The translations under genes were made by a program, and so were the position numbers. From NCBI GenBank assembly GCA_946999385.1, contig CAMQCZ010000015.1, forward strand, positions 1-49,690: 49,690 nucleotides of DNA, read 5' to 3'. Shown piece by piece: positions 42,073 to 49,690 of this stretch (position 1 is the first letter of the stretch; the number at the start of each line of letters is the position of its first letter). The notes under the pieces were generated by a model that did no database searches, was not told the origin of the DNA, and worked only from the letters and a program-made list of their open reading frames with translations. Source of the stretch: an uncultured Lachnoanaerobaculum sp. (lineage in GTDB: Bacteria; Bacillota; Clostridia; Lachnospirales; Lachnospiraceae).

Positions 42073-43455
42073 TTATAAGAATACATATTTGAGTATAAAT
42101 AAAATAGTTAATATATATATTATAGGAGCTATTTCTTTATACTTTTTATTAAGTAAATTGATAATAGTATAGCTTATAACTCCAAAGGCTATACCTTCTG
42201 AAATGCTATAAAAGAAAGGCATTGAAAAGATACAAATATAACAAGGAATGCTTTCCAAAGGATCTTTAAAATTAATATTAACTATATTTGAGAACATATA
42301 AAAGCCTACAATAATCAAAGCAGGTGCTGTTGCAAAGCTTGGTATAGCAAGGAAAATAGGTGAAAATAACAAAGCCAGTGCAAATAATATAGCACTTGTT
42401 AAGGCACTAAGTCCTGTTCTTGCACCTTCAGCAACACCGGCCGCAGATTCAACAAAGGTTGTAACTGTAGAAGTACCAAGAGTAGCACCAACTGTAGTAG
42501 CGAGTGCATCTGCAAGCAAGGCTCCCTTTATATTTGGTAATTTACCATCCTTATCAAGCATTCCTGCTTTTGTTGAAACACCTATTAAGGTTCCTATAGT
42601 ATCAAAAATATCAACAAAGAGGAAGGCAAAAATAACAACCATAAAATTGAAGGATAATATATTGCTAAAATCAAATTTCATAAAAATAGGAGCTATACTT
42701 GGAGGTACAATTCCTCTTGAAAAATCAGGTAAAAGATTAAAAAAGCCAAGCTCAGGATTAGGTATATATAGACCGCTAAGCTGACAGATAATTCCAAGCA
42801 CCCATGTAGCTAAAATACCGATTAAGATATTTCCTTTAATATTTTTTACTACTAAAAAGCCTGTCAACAAAATTCCTACTAGAGCAAGTAAAACAGTTAT
42901 ACCTACATCATTAAAGCTTGCATTTACTTGATGAATAGCATTGTAATTTTTTAGTGAAAATAAAGAAACAAGAGTAGGACCTCCGATAACTATTTTAGAA
43001 TTTTGTAGTCCTATAAAGGTGATGAAAAGTCCGATTCCGACTGAAACGGCGGCTTTTAGATTTTTAGGAATTGCATTGAATATTTTTTCACGAACATTTG
43101 TTATAGATAAAAGAATAAATATAAGCCCTTCAACAAAAACGGCAGTCAAAGCGGTTTGCCAGCTATAACCCATACCTAAAACTACAGTATAAGCAAAGTA
43201 AGCATTAAGACCCATACCGGGAGCGAGTGCAAAAGGATAATTTGCAAAAATTGCCATAAATAAAGTGCCAAGGAAAGAAGCTATAGCAGTTGCTGTAAAA
43301 ATAGCACCTGAATCCATTCCTGTGGCACCTAAAATTGATGGGTTGACGGCCAGAATATATGCTGTAGTTACAAAGGTTGTAATACCCGCAATGATTTCCG
43401 TCTTTACATTAGTTCCATGTTCCTTAAGTTTGAAAAATTTTTCAAAATAATTCAT
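42073..43455 (-). CDS. NCS2-family purine permease (AzgA/PbuG type)
   Basis: Nucleobase:cation symporter for hypoxanthine, guanine or adenine. The opening KTEIIAGITTFVTTAYILAVNP is diagnostic of the AzgA/PbuG branch, with NPFALAPGMG-like FALAPGMGLNAYFAY, FLFVDIFDTIGTLIG, and the TSTVTTFVESAAGVAEGARTGL substrate-site region. About 12-14 helices in 460 residues. AAAGGAG precedes the ATG. The leader upstream folds strongly but is not a classical purine riboswitch. Convergent with the RluA-type gene. Confidence 0.94.
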   Translation of the reverse strand: MNYFEKFFKLKEHGTNVKTEIIAGITTFVTTAYILAVNPSILGATGMDSGAIFTATAIASFLGTLFMAIFANYPFALAPGMGLNAYFAYTVVLGMGYSWQTALTAVFVEGLIFILLSITNVREKIFNAIPKNLKAAVSVGIGLFITFIGLQNSKIVIGGPTLVSLFSLKNYNAIHQVNASFNDVGITVLLALVGILLTGFLVVKNIKGNILIGILATWVLGIICQLSGLYIPNPELGFFNLLPDFSRGIVPPSIAPIFMKFDFSNILSFNFMVVIFAFLFVDIFDTIGTLIGVSTKAGMLDKDGKLPNIKGALLADALATTVGATLGTSTVTTFVESAAGVAEGARTGLSALTSAILFALALLFSPIFLAIPSFATAPALIIVGFYMFSNIVNINFKDPLESIPCYICIFSMPFFYSISEGIAFGVISYTIINLLNKKYKEIAPIIYILTILFILKYVFL

Positions 43456-43483
43456 GATGTACTCCTTTTTTTGTTTTATACAT

Positions 43484-43533
43484 AATAAGTATATTCCGGT
43501 ATACGGCCCGGAAGCTTATTAAGAAGAATAAGC
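43484..43533 (-). promoter_or_regulatory. Candidate structured leader with two alternative folds
   Basis: In the minus-strand mRNA, gcttatt/aataagc (43514-43533) can form one hairpin. Alternatively aataag pairs with cttatt across an inner TTCCGG/CCGGAA stem (43484-43520). The shared segment makes the two folds mutually exclusive, as in switches. The conserved core of purine or preQ1 riboswitches is absent. Confidence 0.45.
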
Positions 43534-43539
43534 AAGCCA

Positions 43540-43568
43540 ATCATAACATAATAAAAATATATAAACAA
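43540..43568 (-). promoter_or_regulatory. Promoter of the NCS2 permease
   Basis: On the minus strand TTGTTT, 17 bases and TATGAT preceded by TGT. Transcription would start near 43533, at the first hairpin. Confidence 0.55.
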
Positions 43569-43813
43569 TAATAAATTTTCAAAACTTTTATTTTTGTTCA
43601 ATTATACTAAATCTTAGTATTTAAATTAATTAAACAAGTGATAAATAACAAAAATAAAAAATAAGCTGTAAAATCATCACATATAATAAATAAAGAGCTT
43701 ATTTTAATTTTCACAATATATTTTAAATTATATAAGCATTTCTATTTTTATTAATTTGTTGTATAATTAGTAAAAATAAGGTTAATTATTACATAAGAAA
43801 AGATGGGGGATTT

Positions 43814-44731
43814 ATGGATATAAGTTTAGTAATTATGGCGGCGGGTATAGGTTCACGTTTTGGTGGCGGGATCAAACAGTTAGAGCCTGTTGGACCTAGT
43901 GGTGAGATAATTATGGATTATTCTATTTATGATGCTTTAAAGGCAGGATTTAATAAGATCATATTTATTATCAGAAAAGATTTGGAAAAGGATTTTAAAG
44001 ATGTTATAGGAAATAGAATAGAAAAGCTTGTAAAGGTGGAGTATGCTTATCAGGAATTGACTGATTTACCGGAAGGCTTTACTTGTCCAAGTGATAGAAA
44101 AAAACCATGGGGAACAGGGCAAGCCGTTCTTTCTATAGCAGATAAGGTAGATGGTCCTTTTGCTGTAATAAATGCTGATGATTTTTATGGTTCACAAGTA
44201 TTTGATATAATATATAAATATATTACAAGTGCTGTATATCAAAAATCAGATATACTTGATTTATGTATGGGTGCATATATGTTGAAAAATACCTTGAGTA
44301 AGAATGGTGGAGTAAGTAGAGGCATTTGTGAGCTTGGAAATGATGATATTTTAAAAAGTGTTAAAGAAAATTATGAAATAAGAGAAGAAAATGGTAAAAT
44401 AGTAGGCTTGGATGCAAATAAGAAGCAGCTTGAATTTAATTATGATCAAGCAGTGTCTATGAATATATGGGGACTTCCAAAAGAATTTTTAGATGAGCTG
44501 AAAGCAGGTTTTCCTAAATTTTTATCAAGCTTGGATAAGTCGGATATTAAGAGCGAATATCTTTTGCCAAGTATCATAGATATGGCAATAAAAGAAAATA
44601 AGGTAAGAGTAAAAGCTTTAAAAACTCATGATAAATGGTTTGGAGTTACATATAAAGAGGATAAAGAAGGAGTAATGGATTCAATTAAAAAATTGATAAG
44701 TGCCGGAGTATATCCGGAAAAATTATTCTAG
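43814..44731 (+). CDS. Sugar-nucleotide-type nucleotidyltransferase
   Basis: Rossmann-like NTP transferase. The nucleotide loop is VIMAAGIGSRFGGGIKQLEPVGPSGEIIMDYSIYDA (glycine-rich with the Lys), then the base-contacting WGTGQAVLSI and metal Asp in VINADDFYG. The enzymes couple a sugar or other phosphate to an NTP. At 305 residues it lacks the acyltransferase domain of GlmU. No sugar pathway gene adjoins; the product is unknown. GGGG precedes the ATG. Two tandem hairpins follow. Confidence 0.88.
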   Translation: MDISLVIMAAGIGSRFGGGIKQLEPVGPSGEIIMDYSIYDALKAGFNKIIFIIRKDLEKDFKDVIGNRIEKLVKVEYAYQELTDLPEGFTCPSDRKKPWGTGQAVLSIADKVDGPFAVINADDFYGSQVFDIIYKYITSAVYQKSDILDLCMGAYMLKNTLSKNGGVSRGICELGNDDILKSVKENYEIREENGKIVGLDANKKQLEFNYDQAVSMNIWGLPKEFLDELKAGFPKFLSSLDKSDIKSEYLLPSIIDMAIKENKVRVKALKTHDKWFGVTYKEDKEGVMDSIKKLISAGVYPEKLF

Positions 44732-44732
44732 A

Positions 44733-44796
44733 TAGAGTAGCAATGCTACTCTATAATTTCTTTAAAAAGAGGAGACCCGAGCTATAAAGCTCGGGT
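44733..44796 (+). terminator. Two tandem hairpins after the nucleotidyltransferase gene
   Basis: TAGAGTAGC/GCTACTCTA (44733-44753) and ACCCGAGCT/AGCTCGGGT (44775-44796) are each perfect 9-bp stems. The first is followed by a moderately T-rich tail. Confidence 0.65.
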
Positions 44797-44932
44797 AATT
44801 ATGAAAAATTTATGTGCAATTGATTATATAATATCAACCAAATGCAATACTAATTTTGTAATTAAAGTATAAGATTATTATATGAATAAAATATTAACAA
44901 ATTAACAATAAATTGTTAATCACTATATTTTC

Positions 44933-44985
44933 TACATAATAAACAAAAATAATCAAGAAAAATTGTACATAATAAACAAAAATAA
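44933..44985. repeat. 20-bp direct repeat upstream of ppaC
   Basis: TACATAATAAACAAAAATAA occurs at 44933-44952 and again at 44966-44985, exactly 33 bp apart. The second copy ends 25 bases before the ppaC start codon, so it lies in the promoter region. Confidence 0.85.
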
Positions 44986-45010
44986 ATATTATACAGGAAG
45001 GGAGTGAAAT

Positions 45011-46669
45011 ATGAAAAAGAAAAAGACGTTTATAGTAGGACATAAAAATCCTGATACAGATTCTATATGCTCTGCAATAGCATATGCTTATTTAAAAAAT
45101 ATTGTTGAGGACAATGAATATGAGGCGAGAAGAGCAGGTGAGCCTAATGAGGAAACAAAATTTGTATTAAAATATTTTGGAATTGAAAGTCCTAAGCTTA
45201 TAGAAAATGTAAAAACTCAGATAAAGGATATAGATATTTGGCAGGCAAAGGGTGTAAGCAAAAATATCACCTTAAAAAAGGCATGGTCATTGATGACAGA
45301 TTCTAATGATGTCAGTTTGCCGGCAGTAGATGCAAAAGGAAAGCTGGAGGGCTTAATTACAATAGGAGATATAGCAAAGTCCTATATGAATATACATGAC
45401 AGCCATATATTGTCAAAGGCTAAAACGAGATATTCAAATATTATAGAAACATTAGAGGGCCTGCTTATCGTAGGAGATGAAGAAAAATATTTTGATGCCG
45501 GTAAGGTTGTGATAGCCGCAGCCAATCCTGATATGATGGAATATTATATTCAAGAAAATGATTTGGTTATACTTGGAAATAGATATGAAGCACAGCTTTG
45601 TGCGATAGAAATGGGAGCAAGCTGTATTATAGTATGTGAGGGTGCAAGAGTTTCAAGGACTATACAAAAGCTTGCAGCTGAAAGAAATGTAACTGTAATT
45701 ACTACTGCATATGATACATTTATGGTTGCACGTCTTATAACACAGTCTATGCCTATAAGTTATTTTATGACAAGAGAAAAGCTTGTAACATTCCAGGATA
45801 CTGATTATCTGGATGATATCAAAGAGGTTATGGCAAGTCTAAGACATAGATATTTTCCGGTAATAGATAAGTGCGGAAAATATAAGGGGATGATTTCAAG
45901 AAGAAATTTATTAGGTGCAAGTGGCAAACAGCTTATTTTAGTTGATCATAATGAAAAAACTCAAGCCGTATCGGGAATGGAGCATGCAAATATATTAGAA
46001 ATAATAGATCATCATAGACTTGGAACGGTTCAAACACTTGGACCTGTATATTTTAGAGCACAACCTCTTGGATGTACAGCTACAATTATTTATCAGATGT
46101 ATGGTGAAAAAAATGTTGAAATACCCCAAAATATTGCCGGTCTTCTTTGCTCTGCGATAATTAGTGATACACTTTTATTTCGTTCACCAACTTGTACCAA
46201 GGTTGATGAGGAGGCTGCAAGAGCACTTGCCGATATTGCAAAAATAGATATAGAAAAATATGCTGATGAAATGTTTGCAGCCGCAAGCAATCTTTCAAGT
46301 AAGACAGATGATGAGATTTTGCATCAGGATTATAAGAAATTTACTTTGTCAAAAATAAAAATTGCAGTAGGACAGATAAGCTCCTTAAATGAAAATGAAT
46401 TGGAGGAGCTTGAAAAAAGACTTATGCCTTATATAGAACAAGCATATAAAGCAGAAGAAGAGGATATGATATTTTTTATGTTGACAAATATTTTGGAACA
46501 AAGTACAAAGCTATTATGTATAGGTAACGGAGCAACGGCATTTGCAAATAGTGCATTTGGACTTGAAAGAGATAAAAGCGTTGAAAATAACGGCTCTGTA
46601 GTATTAGCTAATGTTGTTTCAAGAAAAAAACAGCTTATACCTGCAATGGCTTTAGAAGCACAGCAGTAG
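45011..46669 (+). CDS. ppaC: Manganese-dependent inorganic pyrophosphatase with CBS and DRTGG domains
   Basis: Family II PPase hydrolysing pyrophosphate and driving biosynthesis. The DHH part opens GHKNPDTDSICSAIAYAY with the metal His/Asp residues and resumes with VDHNEKTQ and EIIDHHRLG. Inserted are a CBS domain (about 60-125), a DRTGG domain (about 130-245) and a second CBS (about 245-310), giving 552 residues. In studied relatives AMP/ADP inhibits and Ap4A activates through the CBS pair. The C-terminal DHHA2 domain ends in RKKQLIPAM. GGAAGGGAG precedes the ATG; aroK follows after 20 bases. Confidence 0.95.
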   Translation: MKKKKTFIVGHKNPDTDSICSAIAYAYLKNIVEDNEYEARRAGEPNEETKFVLKYFGIESPKLIENVKTQIKDIDIWQAKGVSKNITLKKAWSLMTDSNDVSLPAVDAKGKLEGLITIGDIAKSYMNIHDSHILSKAKTRYSNIIETLEGLLIVGDEEKYFDAGKVVIAAANPDMMEYYIQENDLVILGNRYEAQLCAIEMGASCIIVCEGARVSRTIQKLAAERNVTVITTAYDTFMVARLITQSMPISYFMTREKLVTFQDTDYLDDIKEVMASLRHRYFPVIDKCGKYKGMISRRNLLGASGKQLILVDHNEKTQAVSGMEHANILEIIDHHRLGTVQTLGPVYFRAQPLGCTATIIYQMYGEKNVEIPQNIAGLLCSAIISDTLLFRSPTCTKVDEEAARALADIAKIDIEKYADEMFAAASNLSSKTDDEILHQDYKKFTLSKIKIAVGQISSLNENELEELEKRLMPYIEQAYKAEEEDMIFFMLTNILEQSTKLLCIGNGATAFANSAFGLERDKSVENNGSVVLANVVSRKKQLIPAMALEAQQ

Positions 46670-46689
46670 GAAAATATAAAAAGGATAAT

Positions 46690-47211
46690 ATGAAAAAGAA
46701 TAGTGTAAAAAAGGATAATATAACATTGATAGGAATGCCTGCCTCAGGTAAAAGCTCTATAGGAATTGTGTTGGCAAAAAAATTAAGAAAAAATTTTGTT
46801 GATGTAGATCTTGTGATTCAAGAAAAATACAAAATGAAATTAAAGGATATTATAGATAAATATGGTGATGACGGCTTTAGAAAAATTGAAAATGAAATAA
46901 ATGCAGGACTAAAGCTTAATAATAGTATTATTGCCCCCGGAGGAAGTGTCATATATGGTGATGAAGCTATGGAGCATTTATCTAAAATAAGTAATATAAT
47001 ATATTTGGAGCTTTCATATAATGCTATTAAATTAAGGCTTGGAGATTTAAGACAAAGAGGTGTAAGCCTGAAAAAGGGTCAGAGTCTGAAGCAATTATAT
47101 GAAGAGAGGGTTCCTTTATATGAAAGATATGCTGATATTACTATAAATGAAACAAAAAAAACAATAAATACTATAGTCAATGAAATATCAAATAAATATG
47201 AGGAGTTATAG
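46690..47211 (+). CDS. aroK: Shikimate kinase
   Basis: Phosphorylates shikimate in aromatic amino-acid synthesis. Walker A GMPASGKSS, the shikimate-binding Asp in DVDLVIQ, the conserved GDDGFRKIE and PGGSV (GG motif), and the lid with ERVPLYERYAD are visible. At 173 residues it is normal. It is separate from other aro genes and sits between ppaC and a flavin reductase. Confidence 0.93.
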   Translation: MKKNSVKKDNITLIGMPASGKSSIGIVLAKKLRKNFVDVDLVIQEKYKMKLKDIIDKYGDDGFRKIENEINAGLKLNNSIIAPGGSVIYGDEAMEHLSKISNIIYLELSYNAIKLRLGDLRQRGVSLKKGQSLKQLYEERVPLYERYADITINETKKTINTIVNEISNKYEEL

Positions 47212-47215
47212 TACT

Positions 47216-47785
47216 ATGGAAAGACAAATATTTAAAGCGGGTAATATGCTATATCCGGTGCCTGTTGTAATGGTAAGCGTTGCAGATAAAAAAGGAAAAG
47301 CTAATATTATTACGATAGCTTGGACAGGGACAATATGCTCAGACCCTCCAATGGTTTACATATCTGTAAGACCGAGTCGATATTCATATAATATTATAAA
47401 AGAAACAAAAGAATTTGTAATAAATATATGCACAAAAGATTTGGCAAGACAAACTGATTTTGCAGGAGTAAAATCAGGCAAGGATATTGATAAATTTAAA
47501 GAGCTTGGACTTACAAAGGCTAAATCGGATAAGGTTTTGGCACCTTATATAAAAGAAGCACCTATAGCACTTGAATGCAAGGTGAAAGATGTTATAAGCC
47601 TTGGAAGCCACGATATGTTTTTAGCTGAAATTGTCAGTGTTAATGTTGATAAAAAATATATTGATGAAAAAGGAAAATTTGATTTGATTAAGGCAGAACC
47701 TATAGTATATTCACATGGTGAATATTATGGGCTTGGAGACTTACTTGGAAGCTTTGGCTACAGTGTAAGAAAAGATAAAAAATAA
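47216..47785 (+). CDS. Flavin reductase-family protein (flavoredoxin-like)
   Basis: FMN-binding split-barrel protein of the flavin reductase-like family. Marks: PVPVVMVSVADKKGKANIITIAWTGTICSDPPMVYISVRPSRYSYNII, then FVINICTKDLARQTDFAG. At 189 residues it matches flavoredoxin-type members of anaerobes, which bind FMN and pass electrons. The start is set at ATG 47216 after GAGGAG, inside the 3' end region of aroK and four bases after its stop. Electron partner unknown. Confidence 0.9.
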   Translation: MERQIFKAGNMLYPVPVVMVSVADKKGKANIITIAWTGTICSDPPMVYISVRPSRYSYNIIKETKEFVINICTKDLARQTDFAGVKSGKDIDKFKELGLTKAKSDKVLAPYIKEAPIALECKVKDVISLGSHDMFLAEIVSVNVDKKYIDEKGKFDLIKAEPIVYSHGEYYGLGDLLGSFGYSVRKDKK

Positions 47786-47850
47786 GTACTGGTATTTTAA
47801 ATATTATTGTGCTATGTTAAATAAGCGTATTTGGTGGTAGGCCATATATG

Positions 47851-47888
47851 AGTGTGTTCGAAACTATCCACACTTAAAATAAAACTAA
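47851..47888 (+). promoter_or_regulatory. PreQ1-I riboswitch upstream of queT
   Basis: P1 stem AGTGTG (47851-47856) pairs with CACACT (47869-47874) around a loop TTCGAAACTATC that follows the class I pattern TTC..CTA.C. An A-rich tail TAAAATAAAACTA runs straight into the ribosome site AAAGGAG (47887-47893). This is the same layout as the known UUC-CUA loop plus AAAAACUAAGG tail, and would hide the ribosome site when preQ1 binds. Confidence 0.8.
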
Positions 47889-47899
47889 AGGAGAAAAAA

Positions 47900-48391
47900 A
47901 TGAACAATAAAAATTTAAAAAAGCTTGTATATGCCGGACTTATTGCGGCTATATATGTAGTGCTTACAGTGGCATTTAGACCGATTAGCTTTTCGGCTAT
48001 TCAATTCAGAATAAGTGAGATACTTGTTATCTTACCGGTATTTAGTATTTCTGCTATTCCGGGTCTATTTGTAGGCTGCTTACTTGCAAACTATTTGGGT
48101 GGAGCCGCTTTGCTTGATATTGTCTTTGGAAGCATAGCAACATTAATTGGTGCATACGGAACATATTTACTTAGAAAGAAGCCATATTTGGCTTCAATTC
48201 CTCCTATTGTTTCAAATGCAATAATAATACCATTTGTATTAAGATATGCTTATGGTGCAAATGATTTGATACCATTTATGATGCTTACTGTAGGTTTAGG
48301 TGAAATTATTGTTGTAGGAATATTAGGAAATATATTTAGAGTGATTTTAGAAAAATATAAAAATATTATATTTAAAGATACATTGGATTAA
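47900..48391 (+). CDS. queT: QueT-type queuosine-precursor transporter (ECF S-component)
   Basis: Membrane substrate-binding subunit for a queuosine precursor such as preQ1. About five helices in 163 residues; QueT marks are FRPISFSAIQFRISEILVILPVFS, IPGLFVGCLLANYLGG and DIVFGSIATLIGAYGTYLL. The start is ATG 47900, six bases after AAAGGAG, which the preQ1-I riboswitch can mask. Its energising partners are likely the EcfA1-EcfA2-EcfT proteins at 20615-23128, since no local ATPase exists. murC follows after 15 bases. Confidence 0.93.
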   Translation: MNNKNLKKLVYAGLIAAIYVVLTVAFRPISFSAIQFRISEILVILPVFSISAIPGLFVGCLLANYLGGAALLDIVFGSIATLIGAYGTYLLRKKPYLASIPPIVSNAIIIPFVLRYAYGANDLIPFMMLTVGLGEIIVVGILGNIFRVILEKYKNIIFKDTLD

Positions 48392-48406
48392 AAAGGGGAA
48401 GCTGAT

Positions 48407-49690
48407 ATGACAAAAATAAGATTTGATAAAATGGCACATATATACTTTATAGGAATAGGTGGGGTAAGTATGAGTGGACTTGCCGGAATTTTATTAAAAA
48501 AAGGATTTGAAATATCAGGTTCGGATATTAAAAAAAGTGATTTAACTATAGATTTAGAAGCTAAAGGTATAAAAATATATTATAGGCAAATACCTGAGAA
48601 TATAAAAGCTGATATAGATTATGTAGTATATACGGCGGCTATACATGAGGATCATCCGGAATATAAAAAAGCAAAGGAGCTTAATATTCCCTTGATAAAT
48701 AGAGCAAGCTTGTTAGGTCAAATAATGGAAGAGTTTGATCAGGCAATTGCAATAAGTGGAACACATGGTAAAACCAGTACGAGTGCTATGCTAAGTGAAA
48801 TATTATTAGAAGCGGATTTGGAGCCTACGATATCCATAGGTGGGAGCTTAGAAAAAATAAAAGGCAATATTTATATAGGAGGATCCAAGATTTTTTTAAC
48901 TGAAGCTTGTGAATATACAAATTCTTTTTTGGATTTAAATCCAAGTATAGAGATTATATTGAATATTCAAGAGGATCATCTGGATTTTTTTAAGGATATA
49001 AATGATATAAGAAGTTCATTTAAAAAATTTATAAATAAATTAGATGAAAATCAGTTGCTTGTATTAAATTCTGATATAGAAAATTATGAAGAGCTTATAG
49101 ACAATTACAAGGGAAGACTTATAAAGGTAGGCTCTAATGAAAAAGCCGATATTAAGGCAAAAAATATTGAATTTTCAAGTGATGCGAGTATAAGCTTTAC
49201 CTATTCCATAAATGGAGTAGATATTGATAGAATAAAAATGTCTATAACAGGGGAACATAATGTATATAATGCTCTTGCCACTATAGCCGTTGCAAGAGAT
49301 TTAGGTATAAAAAAGGAAATTATAAATAAGGCTTTATCTAATTTTGAGGGTGTAAAAAGACGCTTTGAAAAAAAAGGAGAATTAAAAGGCAATATAACTG
49401 TTATAGATGATTATGCTCATCATCCACAAGAAATTGAAGCCAGTCTGAGAGCTGCAAGAAACTATCCTAATAAAAGGATAGTTTGTGTTTTTCAACCACA
49501 TACCTATACAAGAACCAAGGCTTTTTTAAAGGAATTTGCTAAAGCCTTAGCTTTGGCTGATATTATTATATTGGCAAAAATATATCCTGCAAGAGAGGTT
49601 GACGATTTGGGAATAAGCTCAAAGGATATTGTAGATATTCTTGTAGGTGAAGGTAAGGAAGCTTATTATATAGATAATTTTAATGATATA
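48407..49690 (+). CDS. murC: UDP-N-acetylmuramate--L-alanine ligase (3' end outside the window)
   Basis: Adds L-Ala to UDP-MurNAc, the first amino-acid step of peptidoglycan synthesis. The N-terminal FIGIGGVSMSGLAGILL nucleotide-binding loop, ATP loop SGTHGKTSTSAM, NIQEDHLDFF metal region and DDYAHHPQEI are all present. 428 codons are open to the last base, so only about 20-30 residues are missing. ATG 48407 follows AGGGGAAG. A Ser stands where most MurC have Gly in GGxGMSG. It lies 15 bases downstream of queT. Confidence 0.95.
   Translation, partial: MTKIRFDKMAHIYFIGIGGVSMSGLAGILLKKGFEISGSDIKKSDLTIDLEAKGIKIYYRQIPENIKADIDYVVYTAAIHEDHPEYKKAKELNIPLINRASLLGQIMEEFDQAIAISGTHGKTSTSAMLSEILLEADLEPTISIGGSLEKIKGNIYIGGSKIFLTEACEYTNSFLDLNPSIEIILNIQEDHLDFFKDINDIRSSFKKFINKLDENQLLVLNSDIENYEELIDNYKGRLIKVGSNEKADIKAKNIEFSSDASISFTYSINGVDIDRIKMSITGEHNVYNALATIAVARDLGIKKEIINKALSNFEGVKRRFEKKGELKGNITVIDDYAHHPQEIEASLRAARNYPNKRIVCVFQPHTYTRTKAFLKEFAKALALADIIILAKIYPAREVDDLGISSKDIVDILVGEGKEAYYIDNFNDI

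Larger units (their letters stand above)
43456..43813. other. Divergent intergenic region with structured leader of the purine permease
   Basis: The left 80 bases encode the structured leader of the minus-strand permease, followed by its promoter (43540-43568). The rest (43570-43813) is A/T-rich, with TATAAT at 43762 as a possible -10 for the gene at 43814 but no good -35. No gene is seen. Confidence 0.55.

Noticed and set aside
43456..43560. Classical purine riboswitch upstream of the NCS2 permease
   Set aside because: The conserved junction and loop sequences of the purine aptamer are not present; only an unassigned fold remains.
44933..44985. CRISPR-like repeat
   Set aside because: Only two copies, no further spacer-repeat units and no cas genes in the window.
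1..49690. Prophage, insertion sequence or integrative element
   Set aside because: No integrase, transposase, phage structural gene or attachment repeat was seen; the single tRNA gene has no integrase or duplicated 3' end beside it.

Overview
The window is very AT-rich chromosomal DNA from a Gram-positive anaerobe, most likely a low-GC member of the Clostridia and probably Lachnospiraceae-like. That placement is an inference from gene content: anaerobic ribonucleotide reductase NrdD/NrdG, rubrerythrin next to a Fur/PerR regulator, MecA, a CBS/DRTGG-type PpaC, group II ECF transporter genes, lipoproteins with Gram-positive signals, and AGGAGG-like Shine-Dalgarno sites. Almost everything is on the + strand. 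There is no phage, insertion sequence or CRISPR array. Both ends are cut inside genes: tuf on the left, murC on the right.

Layout. 1-906: 3' part of tuf. 907-1546: non-coding, rich in hairpins. 1547-6286: operon of a sigma-like membrane sensor, an Orn/Lys/Arg decarboxylase-family PLP enzyme, a guanylate-kinase-like protein and holB. 6292-11449: a Crp/Fnr regulator divergent from a methyltransferase, FepBDC-type ABC importer and cupin (a probable metal-complex uptake locus). 11775-15851: M20 amidohydrolase with a KdgT-type permease, then an NSS symporter and a DUF1858 protein. 15872-18145: mecA (minus) and a Ser/Thr-kinase/ParA-like fusion. 18512-20182: a GH18 cell-surface hydrolase. 20228-20588: an orphan promoter and tRNA-Arg(ACG). 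20615-27550: a tightly packed run ecfA1-ecfA2-ecfT, secreted nuclease, polysaccharide deacetylase, ABC-F ATPase, exonuclease III. 27904-30580: nrdD-nrdG. 30824-33047: polar amino-acid ABC importer. 33210-34849: TetR regulator plus a DUF2871 membrane protein. 35004-36006: PerR-like regulator and rubrerythrin. 36148-40224: S1 protein, M18 aminopeptidase, trigger-factor-like lipoprotein, HAD phosphatase. 40354-41978: cysE, GIY-YIG protein, RluA-type synthase. 42073-43455: NCS2 purine permease (minus) with a structured leader. 43814-49690: nucleotidyltransferase, ppaC, aroK, flavin reductase, then a preQ1-I riboswitch, queT and murC.

How it fits together. Several units fit an anaerobic, auxotrophic, surface-active lifestyle. 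The general ECF module (20615-23128) has no S-component beside it, and QueT at 47900 is a candidate partner, controlled by a preQ1-I riboswitch. Oxidative stress defence (PerR-like plus rubrerythrin) and anaerobic dNTP synthesis carry recognisable regulatory sites: a Per-box-like palindrome, and two NrdR-box-like sites 32 bp apart, one of which sits in a terminator hairpin. Nutrient uptake is covered by FepBDC-type, amino-acid, NSS, KdgT and NCS2 transporters.

Most unusual items: the sigma-like/TM/extracellular sensor protein; the kinase with APH-like HPGN and DFD motifs fused to a ParA/TadZ-like domain; the Fnr-methyltransferase-ABC-cupin locus; the TetR-controlled DUF2871 fusion with two operators; the trigger-factor-like lipoprotein; and several possible non-coding RNAs (1072-1228, 20263-20425, 27711-27796, and the leader at 43456-43533). 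All gene calls come from reading the sequence, with no database search.
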